Source: Sphingobacteriaceae bacterium UBA6709
GTDB lineage: Bacteria; Bacteroidota; Bacteroidia; Sphingobacteriales; Sphingobacteriaceae
Length of the DNA stretch: 33,757 nucleotides
Assembly: GCA_002454425.1 (NCBI GenBank)
Contig: DKIV01000042.1
Location: forward strand, 1,138-34,894
Reading direction: 5' to 3'
Shown: positions 7,020 to 17,200 of the stretch, piece by piece
Layout of the letters: each line of letters starts with the position of its first letter
Position numbering within the stretch: the stretch's first letter is position 1
Translations under genes and position numbers: made by a program
Notes under the pieces: model-generated
Database searches by the model: none
Seen by the model: the letters and a program-made list of their open reading frames with translations, nothing else
What the model was told of the DNA's origin: nothing

Positions 7020-9386
7020 ATGAAAAAAGTAATTCTATTCACGCTGGCAATGACCACATGCATATTGGCTGGGATGCGTACGTATGCGCAATCGTACATT
7101 CCTGAATGGAAAGAGTCAAGAATGAAAGTTCCTCTCCAGGTTCCGATAAAGGCTTATGCTTTTAAGCTTAGCGACGTGAGATTACTTCCGGGTCCTTTTT
7201 ACGAAGCAATGAAAGCGGATGAACAGTACCTGCGCTCCATTGACGCGGATAGGCTACTCTCAGAGTTTCGTGTTCACGCTGGCTTAAAAGCCAAGGCCCC
7301 AAAATACGGAGGATGGGAGGATTCGGGATTAGCGGGCCATACGCTGGGGCACTATCTTTCCGCAATAAGTATGCTCTATGCCTCGACAGGCGACATTGAT
7401 TTCTTAAACCGATCGACTTACATCGTGACGGAACTTGCCGCATGTCAGCAGGCACGCAAAACCGGATATATGGGAGCGATACCCCGCGAAGACTCCTTAT
7501 GGAATGAAGTGAAGGCTGGCGTGATAAAATCACGGGGCTTCGACCTTAACGGAGCGTGGTCGCCCTGGTATACTGTTCACAAGATTTTCGCGGGACTGTT
7601 AGATGCTTATCTGTATTGCGGAAACGGTAAGGCTTTGGAATTGGCGGAAGGGCTTGCCGATTGGACTGGAACGATTGTAGGGGGACTGACGGAAGCGCAG
7701 ATGCAGGAAATGCTGCTATGTGAATATGGAGGAATGAATGATGCTCTGGTGAACCTGTATGCTATTACCGGCAAGGACAAATATCTTGACCTCTCCTACA
7801 GGTTTTACGACAAAAAGATCCTGGATCCCTTAGCGGCAGGGGAAGATAAACTAGCAGGCAAGCATTCCAATACACAAATACCCAAGGTCATTGGCAGCGC
7901 GCGACGCTATGAGCTGACGAAGGATCTCAAAGATCAGCGCATCGCGGATTTCTTTTGGAAAACAGTCACTAAAAACCATAGCTACGCGAACGGAGGAAAC
8001 AGCAATTACGAGTATCTGGGTGAACCGCGTAAGCTCAACGATAAGCTCACCGACAATACCACAGAGTCCTGCAACACCTACAACATGCTTAAACTCACGC
8101 GACTCCTCTTTGCTCTGAATCCATCGGCACAGCTGATGGACTATTATGAGAAGGCGTTATACAATCATATCCTGGCCTCGCAGAATCATCAGGACGGCAT
8201 GATGTGCTATTTCGTATCGCTGCGTATGGGGGGACGAAAAGAATTCAGCGATCCTTTTAACACCTTTACCTGTTGTGTCGGCTCCGGAATGGAAAACCAT
8301 GTAAAATACAATGAGAGCATTTACTACCGTGGCAACGATGGTAGCTTGTACGTAAACCTATTCATCCCTTCTACGCTAAACTGGAAAGAAAAGGATGTAA
8401 CAATAAAGCAAGAGGGAAATATCCCTGCGGACAGCGCTGTACTGCTAAGCATTAACACACGGCGCGCAATCCAGTTTCCCCTTAAAATAAGAAATCCCTC
8501 ATGGGCAAAAAGCTATACGCTTAAGTTAAACGGAAAAACAATAAAGAGCACTCAAAATACTGACGGTTATATAGAGATTAATCAGAAATGGAAAAATAAT
8601 GATCAGATAACATTCATTCCACGAGCTGACATCTATACGGAAAGTATGCCCGACAATCCCAATCGCAAGGCCGTATTCTATGGTCCGGTTCTTCTTGCCG
8701 GAAGTCTCGGCAAGAAAGAGCCCGAAGTCGCGTCAATACCCGTATTTGTAACCAAAGAGACCAACCCCAATACCTGGCTTCGCAGAGAGCATACTCCGGG
8801 ACTCTCCTTCAAAACGGTAGATTTAGCACGTCCTTCCGAATTATCCCTACGCCCCTTTAACGAATTCTCAGAAGAATACTACACTGTTTATTGGGATGTA
8901 TTCAGTCCGGAAACATGGGCAACGCAACAGAAAGTGTACGAAGAGGAGCGCGTCAAACGTAAGGAGCTGGAAGAAAAAACAACAGACATCCTACGTATTG
9001 GGGAAATGCAGCCTGAACGCGATCATGATCTTAAGAGTGAGGGGTCAAAAACAGGGGAAGATCATAACAGGAAATACCGCATCGTAGACGACAAAGGATA
9101 CATGAGCTTCAATATGAAAGTTTCAGCGGAAGGAAAAAACACACTCATCCTCAGCTATTGGGGCATGGATAACCGGGGCAGAACTTTTGACATTATGATA
9201 GATGACAAGCTTGTTGCTACCGAAGATCTGAACAAATATAAATCGAGTCGCTTTTACGACATATCTTATCCGCTGCCGGAGCCACTCACGCAGGGGAAAC
9301 AAACGGTCGTGGTTACTTTCCGGCCCAAACCATCTAACAATGCGGGTCCTGTCTATGGAGTCAGAATGATAAAAGAGAAACGTTAA
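7020..9386 (+). CDS. GH127/GH146-like beta-L-arabinofuranosidase, exported
   Basis: A 788-residue glycosidase of the DUF1680 (Beta-AFase-like GH127) superfamily. A signal peptide ends at about residue 24 (RTYAQ). The (alpha/alpha)6-barrel catalytic domain spans about 45-480, with GGWEDSGLAGHTLGHYLSA, WYTVHKIFAGLLDAY, the putative acid/base Glu335 in YLGEP, the E-x-C element at Glu349/Cys351 (TTESCNTYNM) and the Cys418-Cys419 pair in FTCCVGSGMENH; in HypBA1 the equivalent Cys residues and Glu bind zinc and one Cys is the nucleophile. Beta-sandwich domains follow, and the last 110 residues resemble the DUF6805 C-terminal module. Predicted to release beta-L-arabinofuranose from plant glycans in the periplasm. 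It is first in an operon, 12 bp before a second GH127 gene. Whether it belongs to GH127 or GH146 cannot be settled by eye. Confidence 0.9.
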   Translation: MKKVILFTLAMTTCILAGMRTYAQSYIPEWKESRMKVPLQVPIKAYAFKLSDVRLLPGPFYEAMKADEQYLRSIDADRLLSEFRVHAGLKAKAPKYGGWEDSGLAGHTLGHYLSAISMLYASTGDIDFLNRSTYIVTELAACQQARKTGYMGAIPREDSLWNEVKAGVIKSRGFDLNGAWSPWYTVHKIFAGLLDAYLYCGNGKALELAEGLADWTGTIVGGLTEAQMQEMLLCEYGGMNDALVNLYAITGKDKYLDLSYRFYDKKILDPLAAGEDKLAGKHSNTQIPKVIGSARRYELTKDLKDQRIADFFWKTVTKNHSYANGGNSNYEYLGEPRKLNDKLTDNTTESCNTYNMLKLTRLLFALNPSAQLMDYYEKALYNHILASQNHQDGMMCYFVSLRMGGRKEFSDPFNTFTCCVGSGMENHVKYNESIYYRGNDGSLYVNLFIPSTLNWKEKDVTIKQEGNIPADSAVLLSINTRRAIQFPLKIRNPSWAKSYTLKLNGKTIKSTQNTDGYIEINQKWKNNDQITFIPRADIYTESMPDNPNRKAVFYGPVLLAGSLGKKEPEVASIPVFVTKETNPNTWLRREHTPGLSFKTVDLARPSELSLRPFNEFSEEYYTVYWDVFSPETWATQQKVYEEERVKRKELEEKTTDILRIGEMQPERDHDLKSEGSKTGEDHNRKYRIVDDKGYMSFNMKVSAEGKNTLILSYWGMDNRGRTFDIMIDDKLVATEDLNKYKSSRFYDISYPLPEPLTQGKQTVVVTFRPKPSNNAGPVYGVRMIKEKR

Positions 9387-9398
9387 GCATTTGAAAGC

Positions 9399-11792
9399 AT
9401 GAACTTAAAAACATATAGTCTGGTGGCTATGGCTACAGCATTTCTTAGCAATGGCTACGCGCAACTCAAAGACTATCCTATACAACCTGTACCTTTTACA
9501 CAGGTGCACGTTGATGATCACTTCTGGAAGCCAAAGATGGATATTAACGCGGAAGTTACTATTCCGTACACCTTGGAACAATGTCGCAAGAATGGGCGGA
9601 TAGACAACTTTTTACGTGCCGCACATAAGCTTGAGGGGGATAAGCTAAGTGAATTCACCTTTGACGATACAGATATCTATAAAGTGATTGAAGGAGCATC
9701 GTATGCCATGCAGGTACAGAAGAATCCGCAACTTGATCAACGTATCGACTCCCTCATAAGCATTATTGCGGCAGCACAGGAATCCGATGGATATCTATTC
9801 ACCTTCCGTACCGTGAAAGCCAGGAAGCCTCATGAATGGATTGGCGCGCGTCGCTGGGAAAAAGAAGAGGATTTAAGTCATGAGCTTTATAATTCTGGGC
9901 ATTTATTTGAGGCGGCCGTAGCGCATTATCAATCAACGGGCAAGAAAACATTGCTTAATATAGCGATCAAGAACGCGGATCTGCTCGTAAACACATTCGG
10001 ATATGGCAAAGAGGAACGTTACCCGGGCCATCAGATTGTCGAGACAGGACTCACGAAAATGTACCGGGTCACAGGAAATAAAAAATATCTGGATCTTGCT
10101 AAATTCTTCCTCGATGTGCGTGGTCCTAAGGGAACAGAATACAATCAGGCTCACCTTCGGGTCAGCGATCAACACGCCGCTGTGGGACATGCCGTAAGGG
10201 CAACCTACATGTACACAGGTATGGCCGACGTGGCTGCGTTAACCGACGATCAGAAATATTTGCATGCTATTGATGACATCTGGCACGATGTAGTAGAACA
10301 TAAGATATACCTCACCGGAGGCATTGGCGCCACGGGCAATGGCGAAGCGTTTGGCGAGGCCTACCAGCTTCCAAACATGTCAGCCTATGCGGAAACCTGC
10401 GCTTCTATAGCCAACATCTATTGGAATAGCAGAATGTTTATGCTGCACGGCGATTCCAAATATATCGATGTTCTCGAAAGGACACTTTATAACGGACTAT
10501 TGTCTGGAGTATCTCTCAGCGGCGACCGCTTTTTTTACCCGAACCCGCTGGCATCCATGTTCCAACACCAGCGGAGTGCCTGGTTTAGCTGTGCTTGCTG
10601 TATATCTAACATGACGCGCTTTCTGCCTTCCGTTCCGGGGTATGTGTACGCTCAGGACAAGGATAATCTTTATATCAATTTGTTTATGAGCAACAACAGC
10701 ACATTAGCAGTAGAAGGCACAAGCGTCAACATCATCCAGAAAACAGAATATCCATGGGCAGGAAACGTGAGCATTGAGGTAAATCCAGAGCAAGCAAAAA
10801 CCTTTACGCTACGAGTACGAATTCCGGGCTGGGCCGAGAATAAGCCCATACCGGGTGATCTCTACTCCTACGCGTCACAAAACACAGCTCCTGTAACATT
10901 GAAATTGAATGGGAAAGAGGTAAAGATAAACAGGGATAAAGGATATGCCCTGCTACAACGTAAATGGAAAAAAGGCGATAAAATAGAGCTTCAGCTTCCC
11001 ATGCCGGTAAACAAGGTACTGGCCAACGAAAAAGTAAAGGACGACAAGAATCGCTTTGCTTTGCAGCGGGGCCCGATCGTGTATTGTTTAGAAGGTCCCG
11101 ACAATAAAGACAGTCTGGTACAGAATATCCTTATCGACACATCGGCCGTAGTAAAAGCGAACTATTCACCGGATTTCCTGAAAGGTGTAGAAGTTCTGAA
11201 GGTTGAAGGGAAAAGCACCAAACGCCAATTAAATACTGATATTCTGCTGGAACAAACACAGGAGGTTACGGCTATTCCATATTATGCATGGGCAAACCGG
11301 GGACCTAGTGAAATGACTGTATGGATACCCTATGAGCCTTCAGCTGCACGCCCAGCCCCTGCTCCAACCATTGCCTCTACCAGCAAAGTAAGCTCATCCC
11401 TGAACAATCGCCGTATGTATAGCGCCGTCAGAGATCAGTACCTGCCCATTGATTCAAAGGATACGAACTATCCCTATATGCATTGGTGGCCACGCAAGAA
11501 TAGCACCGAATATGTGCAGTATGATTTCCCAAAGGCGCAAAGCGTTTCAGAATCGTCTGTTTATTGGTTTGACGATGGCCCATGGGGAGGATGCCGCGTA
11601 CCAGCTTCTTATAAAATTTATTACAGAGAGGGAGATCGTTGGCTGCCGGTAAAAAACATAGACCCTTATACCATTAGCAAAGATAAAACAAACAAGTTAC
11701 GCTTTGAGAAGGTAAGCACTAATGCTCTAAAACTTGAATTGGTACTTCCCGCGGATAATTCGAGCGGTATACATGAATGGAGCGTACAATAA
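9399..11792 (+). CDS. GH127 beta-L-arabinofuranosidase (HypBA1-like) with C-terminal discoidin-like domain
   Basis: A 797-residue exported enzyme: signal peptide to about residue 21 (SNGYAQ), then a typical GH127 catalytic domain opening PFTQVHVDDHFWKPKM. Key elements are GHAVRATYMYTGMAD, LTGGIGATGNGEAFG with Glu316 as likely acid/base, YAETCAS with Glu332 and Cys334, and WFSCACC with Cys400-Cys401 as zinc ligand/nucleophile pair. This spacing matches Bifidobacterium longum HypBA1, which acts on hydroxyproline-linked beta-1,2-L-arabino-oligosaccharides. Beta-sandwich domains follow (about 440-640), and the final 140 residues (YVQYDFPKAQSVSESSVYWF, ending SSGIHEWSVQ) look like an F5/8-type C carbohydrate-binding fold. 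It differs strongly in sequence from the preceding paralogue, so the pair probably has different linkage preferences. Terminated by the hairpin at 11819-11854. Confidence 0.92.
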   Translation: MNLKTYSLVAMATAFLSNGYAQLKDYPIQPVPFTQVHVDDHFWKPKMDINAEVTIPYTLEQCRKNGRIDNFLRAAHKLEGDKLSEFTFDDTDIYKVIEGASYAMQVQKNPQLDQRIDSLISIIAAAQESDGYLFTFRTVKARKPHEWIGARRWEKEEDLSHELYNSGHLFEAAVAHYQSTGKKTLLNIAIKNADLLVNTFGYGKEERYPGHQIVETGLTKMYRVTGNKKYLDLAKFFLDVRGPKGTEYNQAHLRVSDQHAAVGHAVRATYMYTGMADVAALTDDQKYLHAIDDIWHDVVEHKIYLTGGIGATGNGEAFGEAYQLPNMSAYAETCASIANIYWNSRMFMLHGDSKYIDVLERTLYNGLLSGVSLSGDRFFYPNPLASMFQHQRSAWFSCACCISNMTRFLPSVPGYVYAQDKDNLYINLFMSNNSTLAVEGTSVNIIQKTEYPWAGNVSIEVNPEQAKTFTLRVRIPGWAENKPIPGDLYSYASQNTAPVTLKLNGKEVKINRDKGYALLQRKWKKGDKIELQLPMPVNKVLANEKVKDDKNRFALQRGPIVYCLEGPDNKDSLVQNILIDTSAVVKANYSPDFLKGVEVLKVEGKSTKRQLNTDILLEQTQEVTAIPYYAWANRGPSEMTVWIPYEPSAARPAPAPTIASTSKVSSSLNNRRMYSAVRDQYLPIDSKDTNYPYMHWWPRKNSTEYVQYDFPKAQSVSESSVYWFDDGPWGGCRVPASYKIYYREGDRWLPVKNIDPYTISKDKTNKLRFEKVSTNALKLELVLPADNSSGIHEWSVQ

Positions 11793-11818
11793 AAATCCCT
11801 ACTCATCAACCATTTAAC

Positions 11819-11854
11819 AAAGAGGGTGCATCATAAATCATGAGCACCCTCTTT
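11819..11854 (+). terminator. Rho-independent terminator of the GH127 operon
   Basis: AAAGAGGGTGC (11819-11829) is the perfect complement of GCACCCTCTTT (11844-11854), an 11-bp stem with a 14-nt loop ending in a T-rich tail, 26 bp after the stop of the second GH127 gene. Its A/T-rich base may also serve the convergent gene at 11911-12435. Confidence 0.85.
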
Positions 11855-11910
11855 TCCTTACGACCAGTACGTCCAAAAGTACTTTACCGTGTATAGGAGA
11901 GATTACAAAA

Positions 11911-12435
11911 TCACAGAAAAATCTCTATAGCTCCAAAGGGAGCGCGAGGCCAGGTATCTCGTATTCTTTCCGGGCTACGGTATCGCACACGTTTTATCTG
12001 ATTGGCAGTTAAACCAACTAAACGCCTTTGCTCTTCATCTGCTATCAGGATCCTGCCATTAAGCATGATTGGTAATTGTATATCTAAAGGAAATGGAAAT
12101 GAAGAAGTAAATATTTCATTGGAATACAGCATGCTGTCAATTACTCCCCGCAAAGAACTACTCCGATAATTTACTATTCTTACTTTTTTTGAAGACGCCA
12201 AACCAAGATTCTTAATTTCCTTTTGGTCTGTAATACTGCGAAAATTATCGAAATGAGATATTACAAGATTGTTTCTCACTACGAGACCATTATATATACG
12301 AAGAAAAGAAGTATCATTTAAGTTTATGCCCCGCTCCCGTTCAATAGCCCATGGAGTACGTATCTGAGCATTGCTAAAAATACTCAAATGAAACAATACG
12401 AAAAAAACAGGAATTACACTTGCTTTCATAAACAT
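11911..12435 (-). CDS. Hypothetical exported protein with plug-like C-terminus
   Basis: A 174-residue protein with a signal peptide (hydrophobic VIPVFFVLFHLSIFSNAQ, cleavage near residue 24). The C-terminal 65 residues (PIMLNGRILIADEEQRRL, then LTANQIKRVRYRSPE, then APFGAIEIFL) follow the order of a TonB-plug-like module: a 'V/LNG' strand, an 'I..I/V' strand and a closing 'G.I.I' strand. Small proteins of this shape occur in Bacteroidota but are uncharacterised. It lies alone on the minus strand between the GH127 terminator and SusD. An exact -7 match (TAATTTTG, 12541-12534) is about 100 bp upstream but has no TTG at the proper distance. No function is assigned. Confidence 0.65.
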   Translation of the reverse strand: MFMKASVIPVFFVLFHLSIFSNAQIRTPWAIERERGINLNDTSFLRIYNGLVVRNNLVISHFDNFRSITDQKEIKNLGLASSKKVRIVNYRSSSLRGVIDSMLYSNEIFTSSFPFPLDIQLPIMLNGRILIADEEQRRLVGLTANQIKRVRYRSPERIRDTWPRAPFGAIEIFL

Positions 12436-12616
12436 TTATTAAGCATAAGGCAACGGAAATGGCACATCTAAGCCCACATACATAATAGCAACAATAAAAA
12501 ACACCACCACCCAAATGCTTAATAAAGCTAAAACAAAATTAGCTTAATGCGAAGCATATGTAGAAATATTCTGAAAATTAAAGGTTTATCACATCGTTCA
12601 ATGTAGCAGGCTCAAT

Positions 12617-12648
12617 TCCATATGGCGCACATACATGCGCCATATGGA
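12617..12648. terminator. Long perfect inverted repeat downstream of susD
   Basis: TCCATATGGCGCA (12617-12629) and TGCGCCATATGGA (12636-12648) give a perfect 13-bp stem with a 6-nt loop, 60 bp past the SusD stop. A short T-run (GGTTTTTA) follows on the plus strand only; on the minus strand, where SusD is transcribed, no T-tract follows. It may be an mRNA 3'-end stabiliser or processing hairpin, or a terminator of plus-strand read-through. Confidence 0.55.
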
Positions 12649-12707
12649 GGTTTTTATGCAAAAAGCTTCAGGTCGAAAGCTTTGAGATTTACCTCTCAAA
12701 AAAACAA

Positions 12708-14189
12708 CTATTTAACACCGGTTCTGGTATCCCACCACATCTGCTCACCCCAGGCGTAATCAACAACCTTGGACAGCACAACATCCAGTTTTTCCTTATT
12801 ATATAAATACTCATTATTAGGATAAGGCAAGCGGAAAGGCTGATCGTTATGAGCATCGCCATAAATAGAATTCAGCGAAGGGTAATTAGTTGAAGGGATT
12901 CCTGTTCTGCGGTACAAAGCCCAGGCTTCATAATTATTCTTAAACAGCGCCACCCATTCATCCCACCAGATTCGCTCTTTCGTATTATTCCATTTACCGC
13001 TACCAGCTAAGTAGCTTGCTGTTGCCGCTGCAGAGATTCCGTTATCTTCCATGGAGAGCGTCACCGCCTTTTCATATGCTTCCTGAGCTGTCATTCCCAC
13101 ACTATATCCAAGCATGGCCGCTTCAGCGAGGATGTAATAGTTTTCACAGGCTTTATAGAAGGGAGTTGCACCACCGGCAACATTCATATAACGATCGCCG
13201 ATGAACGATATATGACGTAACGTGGGAGGCGTAGAAGCCGCGCCATTCTGATATCCGCGATACTCCCCATCATCGGCTTTATTTGCAACACTTGCAATAC
13301 GCGGATCTGACGTGCTTTTCAACTGATCGATAAAGATATCAGACATGCCAAAGTTATCCACACGTTTTGACATGTATCCGGTGTTATACCAGGGTTCATA
13401 ATAGGGAGCAGCACCAGGCCAGGAGAGCGCGCAGCTTTCCTCATTGGCAGAGATAATAGGATATTTTGCCGGATTTCCACAAATCTCCTCTATGGTAGTT
13501 TTTGCCAGCTGACCAGATACACCTGAAATACGCATAGCCATACGTAAGCGCAGGGAGTTACAGAAACGCTGCCACATCTCCATATCTCCGTCGTAGAGAA
13601 GATCTCCATCGCCCAGATCATCAGAGCCAAATCCCGCAGCCATTTCGTCGGCGATGGTTTTCAAGTCAGCCATCACCGCAGGATAAATATCTTCCTGTCG
13701 GTCATATTTAGCATTCAGAATAGCACCATCAGCTTCATAGCCTTTAAGCGCTTCAGAATACGGAACATCGCGCCATCCGTCGGTAAGCAAGGACCAGTTG
13801 TAACACTGCCATAAACGGGCAACCAGACGTATGTTTTTCAAACCTTCTGCATTCTCCTCCGTATTTGCTAACAGATCTTTCATCTGCGTAATATTGTAAT
13901 AGCAGGAAGTCCATCTGTTTCCAAAGGTATTGTTTGTGGGCACCAGTCCCGCCATGTAGTCCAAATACTGAATCTTCACGATGTACCCTGAAAATGTTCC
14001 AAAACCATCGATATCTCCTCCAAACTGCTCACCAGTATATCTGATAACATTCGCTAACATGTTGGTAGGAGGAACTTTATCAAGAGCATCCGGATCGGTA
14101 TTGATCGCCTCAAAATTCTTTGTACAACTGCTGACAAGAGTCATAAATCCGATGACCGGCAGCAGAAATCGCCATATTGTAGTTTTCAT
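12708..14189 (-). CDS. SusD/RagB-family nutrient-binding outer-membrane lipoprotein
   Basis: A 493-residue lipoprotein, Cys22 in LVSSC, followed by the typical start CTKNFEAINTDPDALDKVPP seen in the SusD-like_2 (PF12771) branch. TPR-like helical segments run through the middle (LWQCYNWSLLTDGWRDVPYS; MWQRFCNSLRLRMAMRISG; YYILAEAAMLGYSVGMTAQE), and the C-terminus carries PFRLPYPNNEYLYN and WWDTRTG, standard closing elements of the family. It sits on the cell surface as the lid of the SusC pore and captures ligand. Located 17 bp downstream of SusC, the usual order. Its ligand cannot be read from sequence, but the flanking peptide-transport and peptidase genes suggest oligopeptides or glycopeptides rather than a plain polysaccharide. 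Confidence 0.94.
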   Translation of the reverse strand: MKTTIWRFLLPVIGFMTLVSSCTKNFEAINTDPDALDKVPPTNMLANVIRYTGEQFGGDIDGFGTFSGYIVKIQYLDYMAGLVPTNNTFGNRWTSCYYNITQMKDLLANTEENAEGLKNIRLVARLWQCYNWSLLTDGWRDVPYSEALKGYEADGAILNAKYDRQEDIYPAVMADLKTIADEMAAGFGSDDLGDGDLLYDGDMEMWQRFCNSLRLRMAMRISGVSGQLAKTTIEEICGNPAKYPIISANEESCALSWPGAAPYYEPWYNTGYMSKRVDNFGMSDIFIDQLKSTSDPRIASVANKADDGEYRGYQNGAASTPPTLRHISFIGDRYMNVAGGATPFYKACENYYILAEAAMLGYSVGMTAQEAYEKAVTLSMEDNGISAAATASYLAGSGKWNNTKERIWWDEWVALFKNNYEAWALYRRTGIPSTNYPSLNSIYGDAHNDQPFRLPYPNNEYLYNKEKLDVVLSKVVDYAWGEQMWWDTRTGVK

Positions 14190-14206
14190 AATCTAAGCTT
14201 TCCGAA

Positions 14207-17200
14207 TTAAAATGTAACACCTAACTTGATACCGAAGCTGCGGGATGTTGGAACAGAAGCCTGCTCGAAACCAACGCCGCGGCTATCACTGGAAACACCG
14301 CCTGTCTCCGGATCGATGCGCATTGTATTTGATTTATCAACCCATAATAGCGCAAGGTTTGAACCGATAAGGGAAATGCTTGCCTGCTTGATAGCTTTCA
14401 TACGTTGCAGAAATCTTTGAGGCACCGTGTAAGAGATTGAAGCTTCGCGAAGTTTAATAAACGAACCGTCAAAAACATACATTGGCGCCTGACCGCCGCT
14501 CTCATACCATGTCTGCGCATCCGTAGCGATGGTATTTTTAACCCAGGATCCGTCAGCAGCCTGCATAGCAAATCGCTCTTCCGGCATCACGTCAACACCG
14601 GCAACAATCGCGCGCTCCCGCACGCCATTTTCAGCAGTAATAGAAGCCGTTCCCGCAACATAGGCATGATTCATAGTCTGCGACCAGATATCTCCCCCCT
14701 TCCTCATATCGAAGAAGAATCCAAATGAAAAGTTCTTGTATGAAAAGTCGTTCCTCCAGCTCAACAGAAAGTCGGGCGTTATATTACCAATATCCTGGGA
14801 AGCAAGACTCCTTGCCAACCCCGTCGAGTAAACCTTAACCGCCCCCTTCATTTCACCATCCGTTACACGATCAAAGCCCGGCCCATAAAGCGAACCCCAG
14901 GGCTGTCCTTTCTTCGCCAGGGTAGCGATACCCCAGGTCCAGCCAATCTGAAAAGTGTTAGCGCCAAGCTGTGAATACAGCTCTTTAACCATACTCCGAT
15001 CTCTGGAGAAGTTAAAAGTAGTACGCCAGTTAAGTCCCTCCTCACTCTTCAATACATCGCCCCACAACTGAACTTCGACACCCTTATTCTCAATCTCTCC
15101 GGCATTTAACACCATGGAACTAAAACCAACAACATTAGAAGTAGGCACATTTAGAATTTGTGAAGTAGTTGACTTGTAATAATAGGTAAAATCCAGATGC
15201 ACACGATCTCTAAGGATGCCCAATTCAGTTCCCAGTTCCCAGGTTTTAATATCTTCAGGTTTAAGGTTTGCAAGCGGATAAGTCATGCTCTTATACATTT
15301 GCGCAACACCGCCAAACGAATTTGATTGAGCGTAATAATATGCTCTGTTCCTGTAAGGGCTTGTACCGGCACCTACTTGCGCCCAGGATGCACGCAATTT
15401 CCAGAAAGATATAGGTCCGGTCATCATGCCACGGAAAGTAGATGTTGGCAGCCATGCCAAACTTACGGAAGGGTAAAAGAAATCATCTTTAATCGTAGAA
15501 CTCCAGTCATTTCTGGCGCTGGCATCTAAATAAATCTGATCTTTCCAACCCACCGATGCCGATGCATACACTGAATTAGTTCTTTCATGCGCGTGATCCA
15601 TCTCTGTAATCGCGTCCCCGGACCTGTTGGAAATCGTATAAACCCCTAATACCGTTAATGCGGAAGCACCAAGCGTAGCGCTTTCGAACTGGCGATCGCG
15701 GTAACTGGCACCTGCCACTGCTGAAATATTAAAATCACTAAACTGCTTATTGAAAGAACCTATGAAGTCTAGATTCAGCTCACTGTTATCCTCGTGTACA
15801 TTTCTGAATCCTCCGAGGGGAAAGTCACTGTTGTAGTAGTTCTTCTGGAACATCTTTGCACCATAGTAATCAATACCGGCACGACCTTCAAACTTCAGGT
15901 AGCTAAAAGGCTGATAAAACATGGATCCTTTAGCAAATGCACGATCGCGCTGATAGCTGTTGGTATTCTCATGTATATTAAAAAATGGATTTAAGTGATA
16001 ATTCGTATTCCAATTGTAGTAGGTATAATTTCCTTCTTCATCACGTTGCGCCCAGTTATCTTTCAGACTTTGCATATTCATCTGGCGCCCCGACCAGATA
16101 AATCCATTCATCGGATTATTCCCTCCATATCCTTGATTAGGCAGATTGTCACTTTCAGTACGGGTGTAGTTGACGCTAATATCATAGGAAACCTTGTCGC
16201 TGATGGTAAAAGCATTATTCAGTTGGATACCATACCGGCGCTGATCGGTATTTGGAAGAGTACCAGCCTGATCGCGATAAGATAAGCCCACACGGGTAGA
16301 AGAACGATCTGAACGCGCAAGCAAGGACACGCTGTGATTCATGGAATACCCCGTAGTAAAGAAATCTTTCACATTATCAGGATGAGATATCCAATCCGTC
16401 TGTTGTCGCACCCCGTTAATTATAGGACTATCAAACTGTGCTAGTTTCAGGCCCGCATCAAGCCGTGGCCCCCAGGATTCGTCATAGCCATCGTAAACCC
16501 CGTTACCCGTGCCGTCCAGATAAGTAAAGGACTTTTGCTGAGCGTATTGCTGATAGGAAGCGCCGCCGCCATCACGATTAAAGTGAAATTCATCGCCATT
16601 ATACCCCTGACCATATGAATTTTGCAGCTTTGGAAAGTTCGCAGCCCTGTCAATGGTCATGTTTGCATCATAGGATATACTGGTTCCCTTAGCAGCGCCT
16701 TTTCCGGATTTAGTGGTAATGAGAATTACACCACCGCCGGCACGCATACCATATAAAGCGGCAGAAGCCCCCCCTTTAAGCACCGTTACAGAGGCGATGT
16801 CCTCCGGATTGATATCGTTGATAGCCGAGCCATAATCCACGCCATTATAAGCATTATCGCCCGTTCTGATAGAATTGTTGGCAATCGGCACACCATCAAC
16901 AACAAAGAGTGGCTGCTGTTCCGACCGTAAGGAAGCGTTTCCGCGGATACTAATCCTTGCTGAAGCCCCCACGGTTCCACCAAATTGATTTATTTGCACC
17001 CCCGCTATTTTACCAGCCAGAGAACCGGCGACACTCAGCTGACCAGCTTTCGTTATATCCTCCGCTTTCACCTGCTGAACAGCGTACCCCAGGGATTTTT
17101 GTTCGCGACTGATACCTAAGGCCGTTACCACGACTTCATTTAAGGCCTCTTCAGAACTGGAGAGAACAATGTCCAGCTTCGTTTGATTTGTAAGCTTAAT

